Positions 1 through 7,025 of a stretch of DNA of 13,263 nt are shown one piece after another. The DNA lies in assembly GCF_938010505.1 (NCBI RefSeq), contig NZ_CALLVP010000024.1:1-13263 (forward strand), written 5' to 3'. The position numbers and the translations under genes were made by a program. Position 1 is the stretch's first letter. Each line of letters starts with the position of its first letter. The stretch comes from an uncultured Veillonella sp. Lineage in GTDB: Bacteria; Bacillota; Negativicutes; Veillonellales; Veillonellaceae. Under the pieces are notes generated by a model. That model saw nothing but the letters and a program-made list of their open reading frames with translations. It did not search any database and had not been told where the DNA came from.

Positions 1-5
1 TGCTA

Positions 6-356
6 TTAAGCGTTTTTAGCTACTTCAACAAGTTTAGCGAATGCTGCTGCATCATTAACTGCCAAGTCAGCCAACATTTTACGGTTAACTTCAACGCCTG
101 CTTTGGCTAAACCAGCGATGAAACGGCTGTAAGTCAAGCCATTGATGCGAGCCGCTGCGTTGATACGAGCGATCCACAATTGACGGAATTCGCGTTTTTT
201 CGCACGACGGTCACGACGAGCGTAGTACAACGCTTTCATTACTGTTTCGTTAGCTTTTTTGAACAAACGAGAACGTGTACCGCGGTAACCTTTAGCTAAT
301 TTTAAAATCTTTTTATGACGTGCATGAGCTGTAACGCCCTTTTTCACTCTTGCCAT
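6..356 (-). CDS. rplT: 50S ribosomal protein L20
   Basis: Ribosomal protein L20 is an early-assembly protein of the large subunit that binds 23S rRNA. The 116-residue product has the family's usual length. It shows the basic N-terminal extension (MARVKKGVTAHARHKKILK) and the conserved YRGTRSRLFKKA and YARRDRRAKKR stretches, followed by the globular C-terminal domain with the INGLTYSRFI segment at about residues 71-80. The ATG follows AGGAGG with a 9-nt spacer. It is the last gene of infC-rpmI-rplT, 48 nt after rpmI. In several bacteria L20 also represses its own operon by binding leader RNA; the attenuator-like leader at 1133-1256 fits that. The stop codon lies 5 bases from the window edge, so the operon terminator is not visible. 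Confidence 0.98.
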   Translation of the reverse strand: MARVKKGVTAHARHKKILKLAKGYRGTRSRLFKKANETVMKALYYARRDRRAKKREFRQLWIARINAAARINGLTYSRFIAGLAKAGVEVNRKMLADLAVNDAAAFAKLVEVAKNA

Positions 357-404
357 TGTATATTTCCTCCTAAATTACGATATTATCGATCTAATAGTTA
401 ACGA

Positions 405-602
405 TTAAGCGTATGGTAAGCATTTAGCTACGCGTTTGTGGTCAGCTTTTGCAACCAATGTAGCTTTACGTAAATTACGTTTACGAGCTGGAGATTTCTT
501 TTCAAGAATGTGGCTTTTGAAAGCTTTTGCACGCTTGAATTCACCAGTACCAGTTGCAGAGAAACGTTTAGCCGCAGCGCGACGAGTTTTAATTTTTGGC
601 AT
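405..602 (-). CDS. rpmI: 50S ribosomal protein L35
   Basis: Small basic protein of the large ribosomal subunit. At 65 residues it is full length for the family. It begins MPKIKTRRAAAKRF, the L35 signature, and continues with the Lys/Arg-rich HILEKKSPARKRNLR region at about residues 31-45. The ATG sits 8 nt after GGGAGG. It lies between infC (20-nt gap) and rplT (48-nt gap) with no terminator on either side, so it is cotranscribed with them. No anomalies are visible. Confidence 0.98.
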   Translation of the reverse strand: MPKIKTRRAAAKRFSATGTGEFKRAKAFKSHILEKKSPARKRNLRKATLVAKADHKRVAKCLPYA

Positions 603-622
603 AATATAATCCTCCCAATACC

Positions 623-1132
623 TTATTTACTTACTAAAATCATGGTCATGTTACGACCTTCTAATTTAGCTGCTTTTTCAATAGACGCCGTTTCTTTGAG
701 TTCTTCAGCAAAACGTGTCAACACTGCCATGCCTAGTTCTGGATGTGAAAGTTCACGACCGCGGAACATGATGGTTACTTTTACTTTGTTACCTTCAGCC
801 AAGAATTTGGATGCGTTTTTCATTTTTACGTAAAAGTCATGGTCTTCAATATGTGGACGTAATTTGACTTCTTTCAAAGTTACGATTTTTTGTTTCTTTT
901 TCGCTTCTTTCTCGCGTTTTTGTTGTTCATAACGATATTTACCGTAGTTCATAATGCGAGCTACTGGTGGTTTAGCGTTAGGTGCAATTTCCACAAGATC
1001 AAGATGCTGTTCTTCAGCCAATGCCAAAGCCTCACGGCCAGACATAATACCGATTTGTTCGTTTTCAGGACCTACTACACGAAGTTCACGAGCACGAATC
1101 TCTTCATTAATGCGTGGTGTATCCTTGCTAAT
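623..1132 (-). CDS. infC: Translation initiation factor IF-3, AUU start
   Basis: IF3 binds the 30S subunit, prevents premature 50S joining and proofreads the start codon and initiator tRNA. I place the start at an ATT codon (1132-1130). GGAGGTGA lies 5 nt upstream of it, and the resulting 169-residue protein begins (M)SKDTPRINEEIRARE exactly where IF3 proteins begin. No ATG or GTG lies nearby, and the longer reading from a TTG at 1171 would start inside a terminator-like hairpin loop. The N-terminal domain (about 1-75, with VGPENEQIG and APNAKPPVARIMNYGKYRYE) is followed by a Lys/Glu-rich linker helix and the C-terminal domain (KEVKLRPHIEDHDF ... ELSHPELG). An AUU start is known in E. coli infC, where IF3 discriminates against its own message. 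It heads infC-rpmI-rplT. Confidence 0.96.
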   Translation of the reverse strand: MSKDTPRINEEIRARELRVVGPENEQIGIMSGREALALAEEQHLDLVEIAPNAKPPVARIMNYGKYRYEQQKREKEAKKKQKIVTLKEVKLRPHIEDHDFYVKMKNASKFLAEGNKVKVTIMFRGRELSHPELGMAVLTRFAEELKETASIEKAAKLEGRNMTMILVSK

Positions 1133-1256
1133 AGCGTTCACCTCCAAGAGAATAAAAAAAACGGACGGCAAAAACCATCCGAATAGAATTCTCTATATTA
1201 ACCTCATACTTCTTGGTATTAGGTGAGTGGCGGATGGCCTCTGCTTCATAAATTAC
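1133..1256 (-). promoter_or_regulatory. infC operon leader with attenuator (L20-leader-like)
   Basis: The transcript between the infC promoter and the IF3 start can form two exclusive structures. A terminator hairpin pairs CGGATGG (1175-1181) with CCGTCCG (1162-1168) across a 6-nt loop, followed by eight U (1161-1154) just before the GGAGG site. Upstream, CCATCCG (1231-1237) is perfectly complementary to the same CGGATGG arm and would act as antiterminator. Between them ACCT-A-AUAC/GUAT-G-AGGU (about 1201-1224) and AUAGA/UCUAU (1183-1196) can form two smaller hairpins, giving a multi-branched fold. In Bacillus, L20 controls this operon by transcription attenuation at a leader of this kind. 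The ligand here is inferred, not shown. Confidence 0.8.
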
Positions 1257-1262
1257 TTAATT

Positions 1263-1291
1263 ATAATAACAAATCGAACCGTGAAAGTCAA
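1263..1291 (-). promoter_or_regulatory. Promoter of infC-rpmI-rplT
   Basis: On the minus strand TTGACT (1291-1286) and TATTAT (1268-1263) are separated by 17 bp; each matches five of six consensus bases for the housekeeping sigma factor. The predicted start near 1256 gives a leader of about 124 nt that contains the complete attenuator. Confidence 0.75.
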
Positions 1292-1379
1292 CAACAATCT
1301 TGAGCTTTTCTTGATAAATTTATTATTATAACTCTTATAGTATAACAGACTATCTATGTTCTGTATATATGTGTTATTA

Positions 1380-1409
1380 CTGACAAGTAGACCGCTTTAA
1401 GTATACAAT
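1380..1409 (+). promoter_or_regulatory. Candidate promoter of the DASS transporter
   Basis: CTGACA (1380-1385) is followed by TACAAT (1404-1409) at 18 bp, or by TATACA (1402-1407) at 16 bp. The predicted untranslated leader is about 130 nt. The rest of the intergenic stretch is nearly pure A/T (1417-1480), then holds a GCTAAC tandem repeat (1482-1493) ending in TAGC. Other weak hexamers occur in this AT-rich DNA, so the assignment is tentative. Confidence 0.4.
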
Positions 1410-1546
1410 AGTCTTATAGATATATAATTAATTTACTTAAAACACGATAACAATAATATATATAAATATATATTTATTTACGCTAACGCTAACTAGCAAA
1501 ATATTTATATTAATTAAGCATTAAACATATTGAAAGGAGTTTTATC

Positions 1547-3040
1547 ATGAGTACAACAAATAGTGCCCCACCTCTAAAGGTACGTACAACCACTCAAAAT
1601 ATCGGTCTCATTCTTTCCTTCATTGTTCTCGGTGGCATTTTATTATTACCAACACCAGAAACATTATCTACTGGTGGTCATCGTATGATTGGTGTCCTCG
1701 CCTTTGCTATCATCTTATGGATGACATCAGCTGTATCCTATCCGGTAAGTGCGACCATGATTACGGCGCTCACAGCCTTGTTACTAGGCTTCTCTCCAAA
1801 TCCAGAAGCACCCGCGAAAGCTATGGGCACAGCTAATGCCTTAAAGCTGATTATTTCAGGTTATTCTTCTCCTGCGATGATTCTCGTAGGTGCCGCTATG
1901 TTTATTTCCGTAGCCATGCGTAAAACGGGTCTAGATCGACGCATTGCCATGCTCGTATTATCTAGTGTAGGTACAAAGGTAAGCCGCATCTATTTAGGTG
2001 TTATTATTACAGGTCTCATTCTAGCCTTCTTTGTACCGAGTGCAACGGCTCGTATCGCTTGTCTTGCTCCAATTATTATCGGTATTGTTGAAAACTTAGG
2101 TATTGAACGTAAAAGTCGCGTAGCCGCTCTCCTCATGGTAGGTGCCGTACAGGTAGATACCTTTTGGAATATTATGATTCAAACAGCAGCCGCCCAAAAC
2201 CTCGTAGCTGTTGGGTTTATGCAAACACAAATGAACACATCTGTAAGCTGGATTGATTGGCTCACAGCAGCTGCACCGTTCTCAATTATTATGGCTATCA
2301 TTACCTACTTTGTAACGCAAGCTTTAATTAAACCTGAATTTAAAGAACTCGTTGGCGGTGATGTACAACTCGCTAAGATGCGTAAAGAAATCGGTCCAAT
2401 GACATTCGATGAAAAGAAACTATTATGCATCTCTATTGGTCTATTAGCATTGTGGGCGACGGGAGGTAAATTACATACCATCGATACTACAACCTCAACA
2501 ATCGTAGCCATCGCACTATTCTTCTTCCCTAATCTTGGTATTCTGGAATGGAAATTTGCCCAATCCAATATAGATTGGGGCTCCATTGTCATGTTTGGTG
2601 CTGGCATCGGTCTTGGTTCCGTATTACTTAAAACAAAAGCGGCCACCTGGCTCGCTCAAGTATTCGTAAATGCCTTTTCCCTTGAAACGGCAAGCGTATT
2701 CCTTTTAATCGCTATTATGGCTGCCTTCCTAATTTTAATCCATCTTGGATTTGCTTCAGCTACAGCCCTCTCCTCTGCCATGATTCCTATCGTAATATCC
2801 ATCGTTATGGGACATTCCGCAGAAGGTCTTAATCCACTCGGTGTAACAATGCTTATGCAATATGCAGTTTGCTTCGGTCTAGTACTACCAGTAAACTCAC
2901 CACAAGGCATGGTGGCTTACGGTACAGATACATTCGACGTAAAAACATTTATGACTACAGGTATTCCATTAACCATTATCGGCTATGTAATGATTCTCGT
3001 ATTTGCACTTACATACTGGCACTGGATTGGAATTGCTTAA
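1547..3040 (+). CDS. DASS-family anion:Na+ symporter or antiporter (CitT/INDY-like)
   Basis: Polytopic inner-membrane carrier of the divalent anion:sodium symporter family (SLC13, DASS), which moves dicarboxylates, citrate, tartrate or sulfate. The 497-residue length is usual. The protein is almost wholly hydrophobic, with about a dozen membrane segments and a basic cytoplasmic loop near residues 260-290. The two inverted-repeat re-entrant loops that carry the SNT-like substrate/Na+ motifs correspond to the QTAAAQN region (212-218) and GFASATA (401-407), with PVNSPQGMVAYG (448-459) close to the C terminus as in the CitT and 2-oxoglutarate/malate branch. The start ATG has AAAGGAG 7 nt upstream. 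It is the only plus-strand gene and is monocistronic, ending at the terminator at 3106. The substrate cannot be read from sequence; C4-dicarboxylate or citrate is a reasonable guess. Confidence 0.88.
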   Translation: MSTTNSAPPLKVRTTTQNIGLILSFIVLGGILLLPTPETLSTGGHRMIGVLAFAIILWMTSAVSYPVSATMITALTALLLGFSPNPEAPAKAMGTANALKLIISGYSSPAMILVGAAMFISVAMRKTGLDRRIAMLVLSSVGTKVSRIYLGVIITGLILAFFVPSATARIACLAPIIIGIVENLGIERKSRVAALLMVGAVQVDTFWNIMIQTAAAQNLVAVGFMQTQMNTSVSWIDWLTAAAPFSIIMAIITYFVTQALIKPEFKELVGGDVQLAKMRKEIGPMTFDEKKLLCISIGLLALWATGGKLHTIDTTTSTIVAIALFFFPNLGILEWKFAQSNIDWGSIVMFGAGIGLGSVLLKTKAATWLAQVFVNAFSLETASVFLLIAIMAAFLILIHLGFASATALSSAMIPIVISIVMGHSAEGLNPLGVTMLMQYAVCFGLVLPVNSPQGMVAYGTDTFDVKTFMTTGIPLTIIGYVMILVFALTYWHWIGIA

Positions 3041-3105
3041 GTCTAACTATTCTAAATAGACCAAACACGCTAGATAATTCTAATATTTTAAATTAAACAT
3101 ACTAT

Positions 3106-3139
3106 AAAAGGCTCTGTCTTATGACAGAGCCTTTTATTT
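3106..3139. terminator. Bidirectional intrinsic terminator between convergent transporters
   Basis: A perfect 13-bp stem (3106-3118 with 3123-3135) closes a TTAT loop; the core is GGCTCTGTC/GACAGAGCC. A-tract and T-tract flanks on both sides let it stop transcription of the plus-strand DASS gene and of the minus-strand MFS gene. Confidence 0.92.
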
Positions 3140-3199
3140 TTATATGAGTTTCAATATAAAACGTCTATGTGCTTATCAATGTAAAGCTTTCACAAATAT

Positions 3200-4405
3200 T
3201 TATTCTAGTTCCTTACCTTTTAGTTCAGGAATCAAGAATACTGTTGCTAGTATGTCAATTACATAGATAATCGCAAGGAAAGCAATTGCCACTTGGTAGG
3301 AGTACAGTGAAATGATCATGCCTACTACCATTGGACTAAAGCCACCTACGGCACGACCGATATTAAATAATACATTTTGAGCCGTTGCGCGAGCACTTGT
3401 TGGGTATGCTTCCGCCATCAAGGCACCGTAGCCACCCATCATACCATTTACGGAAGCCCCTAGAATAGCACCGGCAAACAACATAGCTGTTGGATCAGAT
3501 AATTGAGAGTAAATCAAAATAGATGCCACAGCACATACTTGGAACAAGATAAAGGTTGGTTTACGACCTAGTTTATCTGCTAAACGACCAAACAACCAGA
3601 TACCTACCATCATACCGCATACTGTAACAGCCGTCCACAAACCAGACTTAGTCAAAGAGAAACCTAGTTGTTTACTCAAAAAGTTCGGCATCCAAATCAT
3701 AATACCATAATAACCGAAGTTTTGAACGGAAGTTAAGATAGCAACACCAATGGATGTTTTCGTAGTTGCCACGTCTTTCACGAGCAACTTGAAGGATTGC
3801 TTATGGGAATGCTCATTCGCCTCTTTGCTTTGTACAAAGATTTCAGGCTCATGTAGTTTCGCACGGAAGAACCACGCTACAAAGGCAGGGATAATACCTA
3901 CCATGAACATGCCTCGCCAGCCGATATAAGGAATTAATAAAGGTGTTAATAGTGCAGCCGCCAATACGCCTAATTGCCAGCCGAGGGCTACATAGCTCGT
4001 CGCTTTTGCACGGTGCTTAGCAGGCCAAGCCTCAGCAGCTAAAGCCATACCAATACCAAATTCCCCACCTAAACCGATACCAGCAATTGTACGGTATATG
4101 AGAAGATCCCAATAGCCTTGTGCAAAGGCACAAAGACCAGTAAATACGGCAAAGAGTACGATAGTCCACGTTAAGACACGAACGCGGCCATATTTATCCG
4201 ATAAGGTACCAAAAATAAAACCACCTAATACGGCACCAATTAAGGTCCAAGTCACTAAAGAACCAGCTTGTCCTGTAGATAAACCTAAATCCCCTGATAT
4301 CAAGGTTAGCATGAAGCCCAAAATCAAGAGATCAAAACCATCCATGGCATAACCAACAGAGGAACCAATGACAGCTTTCCAGCCGTAAGAATTTACATCT
4401 TTCAT
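3200..4405 (-). CDS. MFS transporter, AAHS/MHS-type metabolite:H+ symporter
   Basis: Twelve-helix major facilitator, 401 residues, in the inner membrane. Features seen: DGFD in the first helix (22-25), typical of the aromatic acid:H+ symporter group; the MFS loop 2-3 signature GTLSDKYGRVRV (66-77); RTIAGIGLGGEFG in helix 4 (105-117); a central cytoplasmic loop (about 182-210) rich in charged residues and His; and a second-half copy of the loop signature, GRLADKLGRKPT (273-284). The ATG follows AAGGA by about 8 nt, with a two-codon ATG-ATA-TGA overlapping just ahead of it. The gene is monocistronic with its own promoter (4490-4517) and converges on the DASS gene. The substrate is unknown; organic acids, aromatic acids or sialic-acid-like compounds are all carried by relatives. 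Confidence 0.88.
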   Translation of the reverse strand: MKDVNSYGWKAVIGSSVGYAMDGFDLLILGFMLTLISGDLGLSTGQAGSLVTWTLIGAVLGGFIFGTLSDKYGRVRVLTWTIVLFAVFTGLCAFAQGYWDLLIYRTIAGIGLGGEFGIGMALAAEAWPAKHRAKATSYVALGWQLGVLAAALLTPLLIPYIGWRGMFMVGIIPAFVAWFFRAKLHEPEIFVQSKEANEHSHKQSFKLLVKDVATTKTSIGVAILTSVQNFGYYGIMIWMPNFLSKQLGFSLTKSGLWTAVTVCGMMVGIWLFGRLADKLGRKPTFILFQVCAVASILIYSQLSDPTAMLFAGAILGASVNGMMGGYGALMAEAYPTSARATAQNVLFNIGRAVGGFSPMVVGMIISLYSYQVAIAFLAIIYVIDILATVFLIPELKGKELE

Positions 4406-4489
4406 ATCATTTTCCTTTCGCTACTCACGGGTAACAATTAAAGAGAATATAAATAAACTTCACATCTATATTAAGTTCACTAATATTAA

Positions 4490-4517
4490 ATTATACAACT
4501 TAACCGTAATTATGCAA
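4490..4517 (-). promoter_or_regulatory. Promoter of the MFS gene
   Basis: TTGCAT (4517-4512) and a perfect TATAAT (4495-4490) with 16-bp spacing lie on the minus strand, about 85 bp upstream of the MFS start codon. No operator-like palindrome stands out in this short AT-rich region. Confidence 0.6.
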
Positions 4518-4575
4518 TATATATTTCTTAATTTTGGAAATTATTCAGTTGTCTAAAAACTCTATTTAGAGCAAG

Positions 4576-4618
4576 AAAAAAGTAGGGCTTGGTTCACTTA
4601 GTGAAGACTAAACCCTAC
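4576..4618 (-). terminator. Intrinsic terminator of thrS
   Basis: Minus-strand hairpin with a GTAGGG/CCCTAC base (4613-4618 with 4582-4587) extended by inner pairs TTCAC/GTGAA around a short TAA loop, followed by six T (4581-4576). It lies about 40 nt after the thrS stop codon and insulates thrS from the MFS gene. Confidence 0.9.
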
Positions 4619-4657
4619 CTATTATAAAGTAATCAGAAATAACTCATCTCTTTAACG

Positions 4658-6568
4658 TTAGTTGCGTTCTTTAATTTGTCCTTTAATATCATTGAAGAAT
4701 TGTTCGAATGGTACGGAACCCAATTCATCGCCGCCGTGTTTACGAACGTTAACAGTACCTTCTTCAACCTCTTTATCGCCTACAACAAGCATGTATGGAA
4801 CTTTTGCCATTTGTGCTTGGCGGATCTTGTAACCGATTTTTTCGCTACGATCATCTACTTCCACGCGTACATAGTCGTTGCGCATTTGTTTAGATAATTT
4901 TTCTGCGTATTCAACATGTTTTTCAGAGATAGGCAAGATTTTAACTTGTACAGGAGCCATCCAAGTTGGGAATGCACCTGCATAGTGTTCAGTCAAGATA
5001 CCGATGAAACGTTCCATGGAGCCGAAGCATGCACGGTGGATCATGATAGGACGGTGTTTTTGACCATCTTCACCGATATATTCCATATCAAAGCGTTCAG
5101 GCAAGTTCATATCCAATTGGATAGTACCACATTGCCATGTACGACCTAAGGAATCTTCAATGTGGTAGTCAAGTTTAGGTCCATAGAATGCACCGTCGCC
5201 AGGGTTGATTACATAAGGAATGCCTTTTGTTTCAATAGCAACACGCAATGCTTCTGTTGCTTGTTCCCAAATCGCGTCATCCCCCATTGCATCTTCCGGT
5301 TTAGTGGACAATTCTACATGGTATTTCAAACCAAATTGGCTATAAATACGGTCGAATAATTCGATAACTTTCATCAACTCAGTTTGCATTTGAGATGGCA
5401 ACATGAATACATGAGCATCGTCTTGTGTGAAAGCACGCACGCGGAATAAACCATGTAAGGCGCCAGACAATTCATGACGGTGAACTAGACCAAGTTCCGC
5501 ATAACGCAATGGTAAATCACGGTAGGAATGCATTTCGTTTTGGTATACCAAGATACCGCCTGGGCAGTTCATTGGTTTAATAGCATATTCTTCTTCGTCG
5601 ATGATTGTAGTATACATATTTTCACGGTAATGGAACCAGTGGCCAGATGTTTCCCACAATTGTTTGTTCAAGATGATTGGTGTACGAATTTCTTCGTATT
5701 CAAAATCATGATGAACTTCGCGCCAGAAGTTTTCTAATTCGTTGCGCAGAGCCATACCTTTTGGCAAGAAGAATGGGAATCCAGGGCCTTCTTCTTTGAT
5801 AACGAACAAACCAAGTTCTTTACCAAGTTTACGGTGATCCCGTTTAGCCGCTTCTTCAAGCATGTGAAGGTATGCATCCAGTTCTTCTTTCTTCTCAAAT
5901 GCCGTACCGTAAATACGTTGCAACATTTTATTCTTTTCATCGCCACGCCAGTATGCACCTGCAATGCTTTGTAATTTGAAAGCTTTTACCTTACCAGTGG
6001 ATGCCGCGTGAGGACCTGCACAAAGATCGATGAAATCGCCTTGAGAGTAGCAAGAGATAATTGCATCTTCAGGAAGGTCTTGAATCAATTCTACCTTATA
6101 GTCTTCGTTTTTAGATTTGAAGAACTCGATAGCTTCTTGACGAGGCATAACGGATTTAGTAATCGGTAAATTTTCTTTTACGATACGACTCATTTCCTTT
6201 TCGATTTTGCCCAAATCTTCAGGAGTTAAATTTTCTTCCAAATCGATATCGTAGTAGAAACCTTTGTCGATTGCTGGACCGATTGCCAATTTGGCATTAG
6301 GCCATAAACGTTTTACCGCTTGAGCCAAGATATGAGAAGCTGTATGGCGCAAAGTGTGTTTGCCACCTTCATCTTCGAATGTTAAAAAAGCTACTTCAGA
6401 GCCATCTACGAGTTCTTCGCGAAGGTCTGTTAATTCGCCATTTACATTTGCAGCTAGTACTTTTTTAGCCAAGCTGTTAGATAGTTGTTTTACTGCTTCC
6501 CCAAGAGTAGTGCCAGCAGCGTATTCCTTCGCACTACCATCAGGTAAAATGATTTTTACATCTGCCAT
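4658..6568 (-). CDS. thrS: Threonyl-tRNA synthetase
   Basis: Class II synthetase that charges tRNAThr and hydrolyses mischarged Ser-tRNAThr; cytoplasmic. The product has 636 residues from the ATG of MADVKIILPDG. That ATG is 8 nt after GGAGG, whereas an upstream in-frame TTG overlaps the ribosome site itself. Order: TGS domain (1-63); editing domain with HTASH (H75, H79) and DLCAGPH (C183, H187); catalytic core with motif 1 around GPGFPFFLPKGMALRNELE (261-279), the motif 2 segment LHGLFRVRAF (371-380) and motif 3 HRACFGSMERF (511-521); C-terminal anticodon-binding domain (about 535-636). Zinc ligands C335, H386 and H511 are all present. Expression is governed by the T-box leader upstream and ends at the 4576 terminator. 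Intact; no oddity in the protein. Confidence 0.99.
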   Translation of the reverse strand: MADVKIILPDGSAKEYAAGTTLGEAVKQLSNSLAKKVLAANVNGELTDLREELVDGSEVAFLTFEDEGGKHTLRHTASHILAQAVKRLWPNAKLAIGPAIDKGFYYDIDLEENLTPEDLGKIEKEMSRIVKENLPITKSVMPRQEAIEFFKSKNEDYKVELIQDLPEDAIISCYSQGDFIDLCAGPHAASTGKVKAFKLQSIAGAYWRGDEKNKMLQRIYGTAFEKKEELDAYLHMLEEAAKRDHRKLGKELGLFVIKEEGPGFPFFLPKGMALRNELENFWREVHHDFEYEEIRTPIILNKQLWETSGHWFHYRENMYTTIIDEEEYAIKPMNCPGGILVYQNEMHSYRDLPLRYAELGLVHRHELSGALHGLFRVRAFTQDDAHVFMLPSQMQTELMKVIELFDRIYSQFGLKYHVELSTKPEDAMGDDAIWEQATEALRVAIETKGIPYVINPGDGAFYGPKLDYHIEDSLGRTWQCGTIQLDMNLPERFDMEYIGEDGQKHRPIMIHRACFGSMERFIGILTEHYAGAFPTWMAPVQVKILPISEKHVEYAEKLSKQMRNDYVRVEVDDRSEKIGYKIRQAQMAKVPYMLVVGDKEVEEGTVNVRKHGGDELGSVPFEQFFNDIKGQIKERN

Positions 6569-6637
6569 TTTTCTTTCCTCCAATTTATAAACTAGGATAG
6601 CTTTGATTTTCTACTTTCACCAATATACCTACTTACC

Positions 6638-6659
6638 ACACAATACATAAGTATTGTGT
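6638..6659 (-). repeat. Perfect hairpin in the thrS untranslated region
   Basis: ACACAATAC and GTATTGTGT form a perfect 9-bp stem with a 4-nt loop, between the T-box terminator and the thrS ribosome site. No U-tract follows on the minus strand, so it is not a terminator. It may protect or process the read-through mRNA 5' end; that role is inference. Confidence 0.6.
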
Positions 6660-6684
6660 AAATAGCTTATATAAATTGGGTAAT

Positions 6685-6940
6685 AAAAAAAGACCTTCTA
6701 TCCCTACAAACAAGGGACGAAGATCATTCGCGGTTCCACCCTAGTTAACTACCTATACGAATATATGTGTATAGTTAATTCACTTCATTAAGCCCGATAA
6801 CGGTGGCGGCCGTATTTGCCTACTTAGGTTCGACAAATCAGTTTAAAGGGGGTAACTCTAATATATGTGTAAGGCATTTCCAGCATCTGCCTCTCTCTGG
6901 TACACAGGGATAAAAGAATCATGTCCTTTGCATCACTTTT
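6685..6940 (-). promoter_or_regulatory. T-box leader, threonine specific (upstream of thrS)
   Basis: The RNA element senses uncharged tRNA and permits thrS transcription when threonine is scarce. Seen: the T-box proper AGGGTGGAACCGCG (6742-6729); stem I starting with AGTGATG (near 6936), an AAAGG/CCTTT base, a specifier loop carrying ACC (6853-6851), a TGTGTA/TACACA helix, and the distal CAGAGAG and GCTGGA motifs; a stem III-like hairpin (about 6748-6782); an antiterminator with AGGG/CCCT and GCG/CGU flanking the UGGAACC bulge; and a competing terminator of GATCTTC/GAAGGTC plus TCCCT/AGGGA arms, followed by seven U (6691-6685). ACC encodes threonine, which agrees with the downstream gene. The UGGA pairs with a tRNA ending UCCA. 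The exact 5' end is approximate. Confidence 0.96.
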
Positions 6941-6945
6941 ACTAG

Positions 6946-6951
6946 ATTATA
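6946..6951 (-). promoter_or_regulatory. -10 element of the thrS T-box transcript
   Basis: A perfect TATAAT on the minus strand lies just ahead of stem I. No good -35 is found at 16-18 bp; the nearest, TTGAAT (6977-6972), is 20 bp away and directly abuts a 15-bp palindrome. Confidence 0.55.
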
Positions 6952-6977
6952 GTATCATAGAAGACTAAAAAATTCAA

Positions 6978-6992
6978 TACAGTTAAACTGTA
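6978..6992. repeat. 15-bp palindrome at the thrS promoter
   Basis: TACAGTTAAACTGTA is a perfect dyad (TACAGTT, central A, AACTGTA). It sits immediately upstream of the poor -35 region of the thrS transcript, about 45 bp before the predicted start, a spacing typical of a dimeric regulator site. No known regulator consensus is recognised. Confidence 0.5.
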
Positions 6993-7025
6993 AATTTCAT
7001 AAGAACTATAACATGTAAATCTCAT

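Noticed and set aside
1133..1171. Longer infC reading starting at TTG 1171
   Set aside because: It begins in the loop of the terminator hairpin, lacks a ribosome site, and adds 13 residues (MPSVFFILLEVNA) encoded by the U-tract and the Shine-Dalgarno sequence.
2305..2910. Minus-strand frames opposite the DASS gene
   Set aside because: No ribosome sites and no recognisable protein; shadows of a strongly hydrophobic gene.
6569..6583. Longer thrS reading starting at TTG (MEERK)
   Set aside because: The TTG overlaps the GGAGG ribosome site of the ATG at 6568, and ThrRS proteins start close to MADVKI.
4676..6590. Several plus-strand frames opposite thrS
   Set aside because: They are short, Cys/Phe-rich and unlike any family, and thrS is complete on the other strand.
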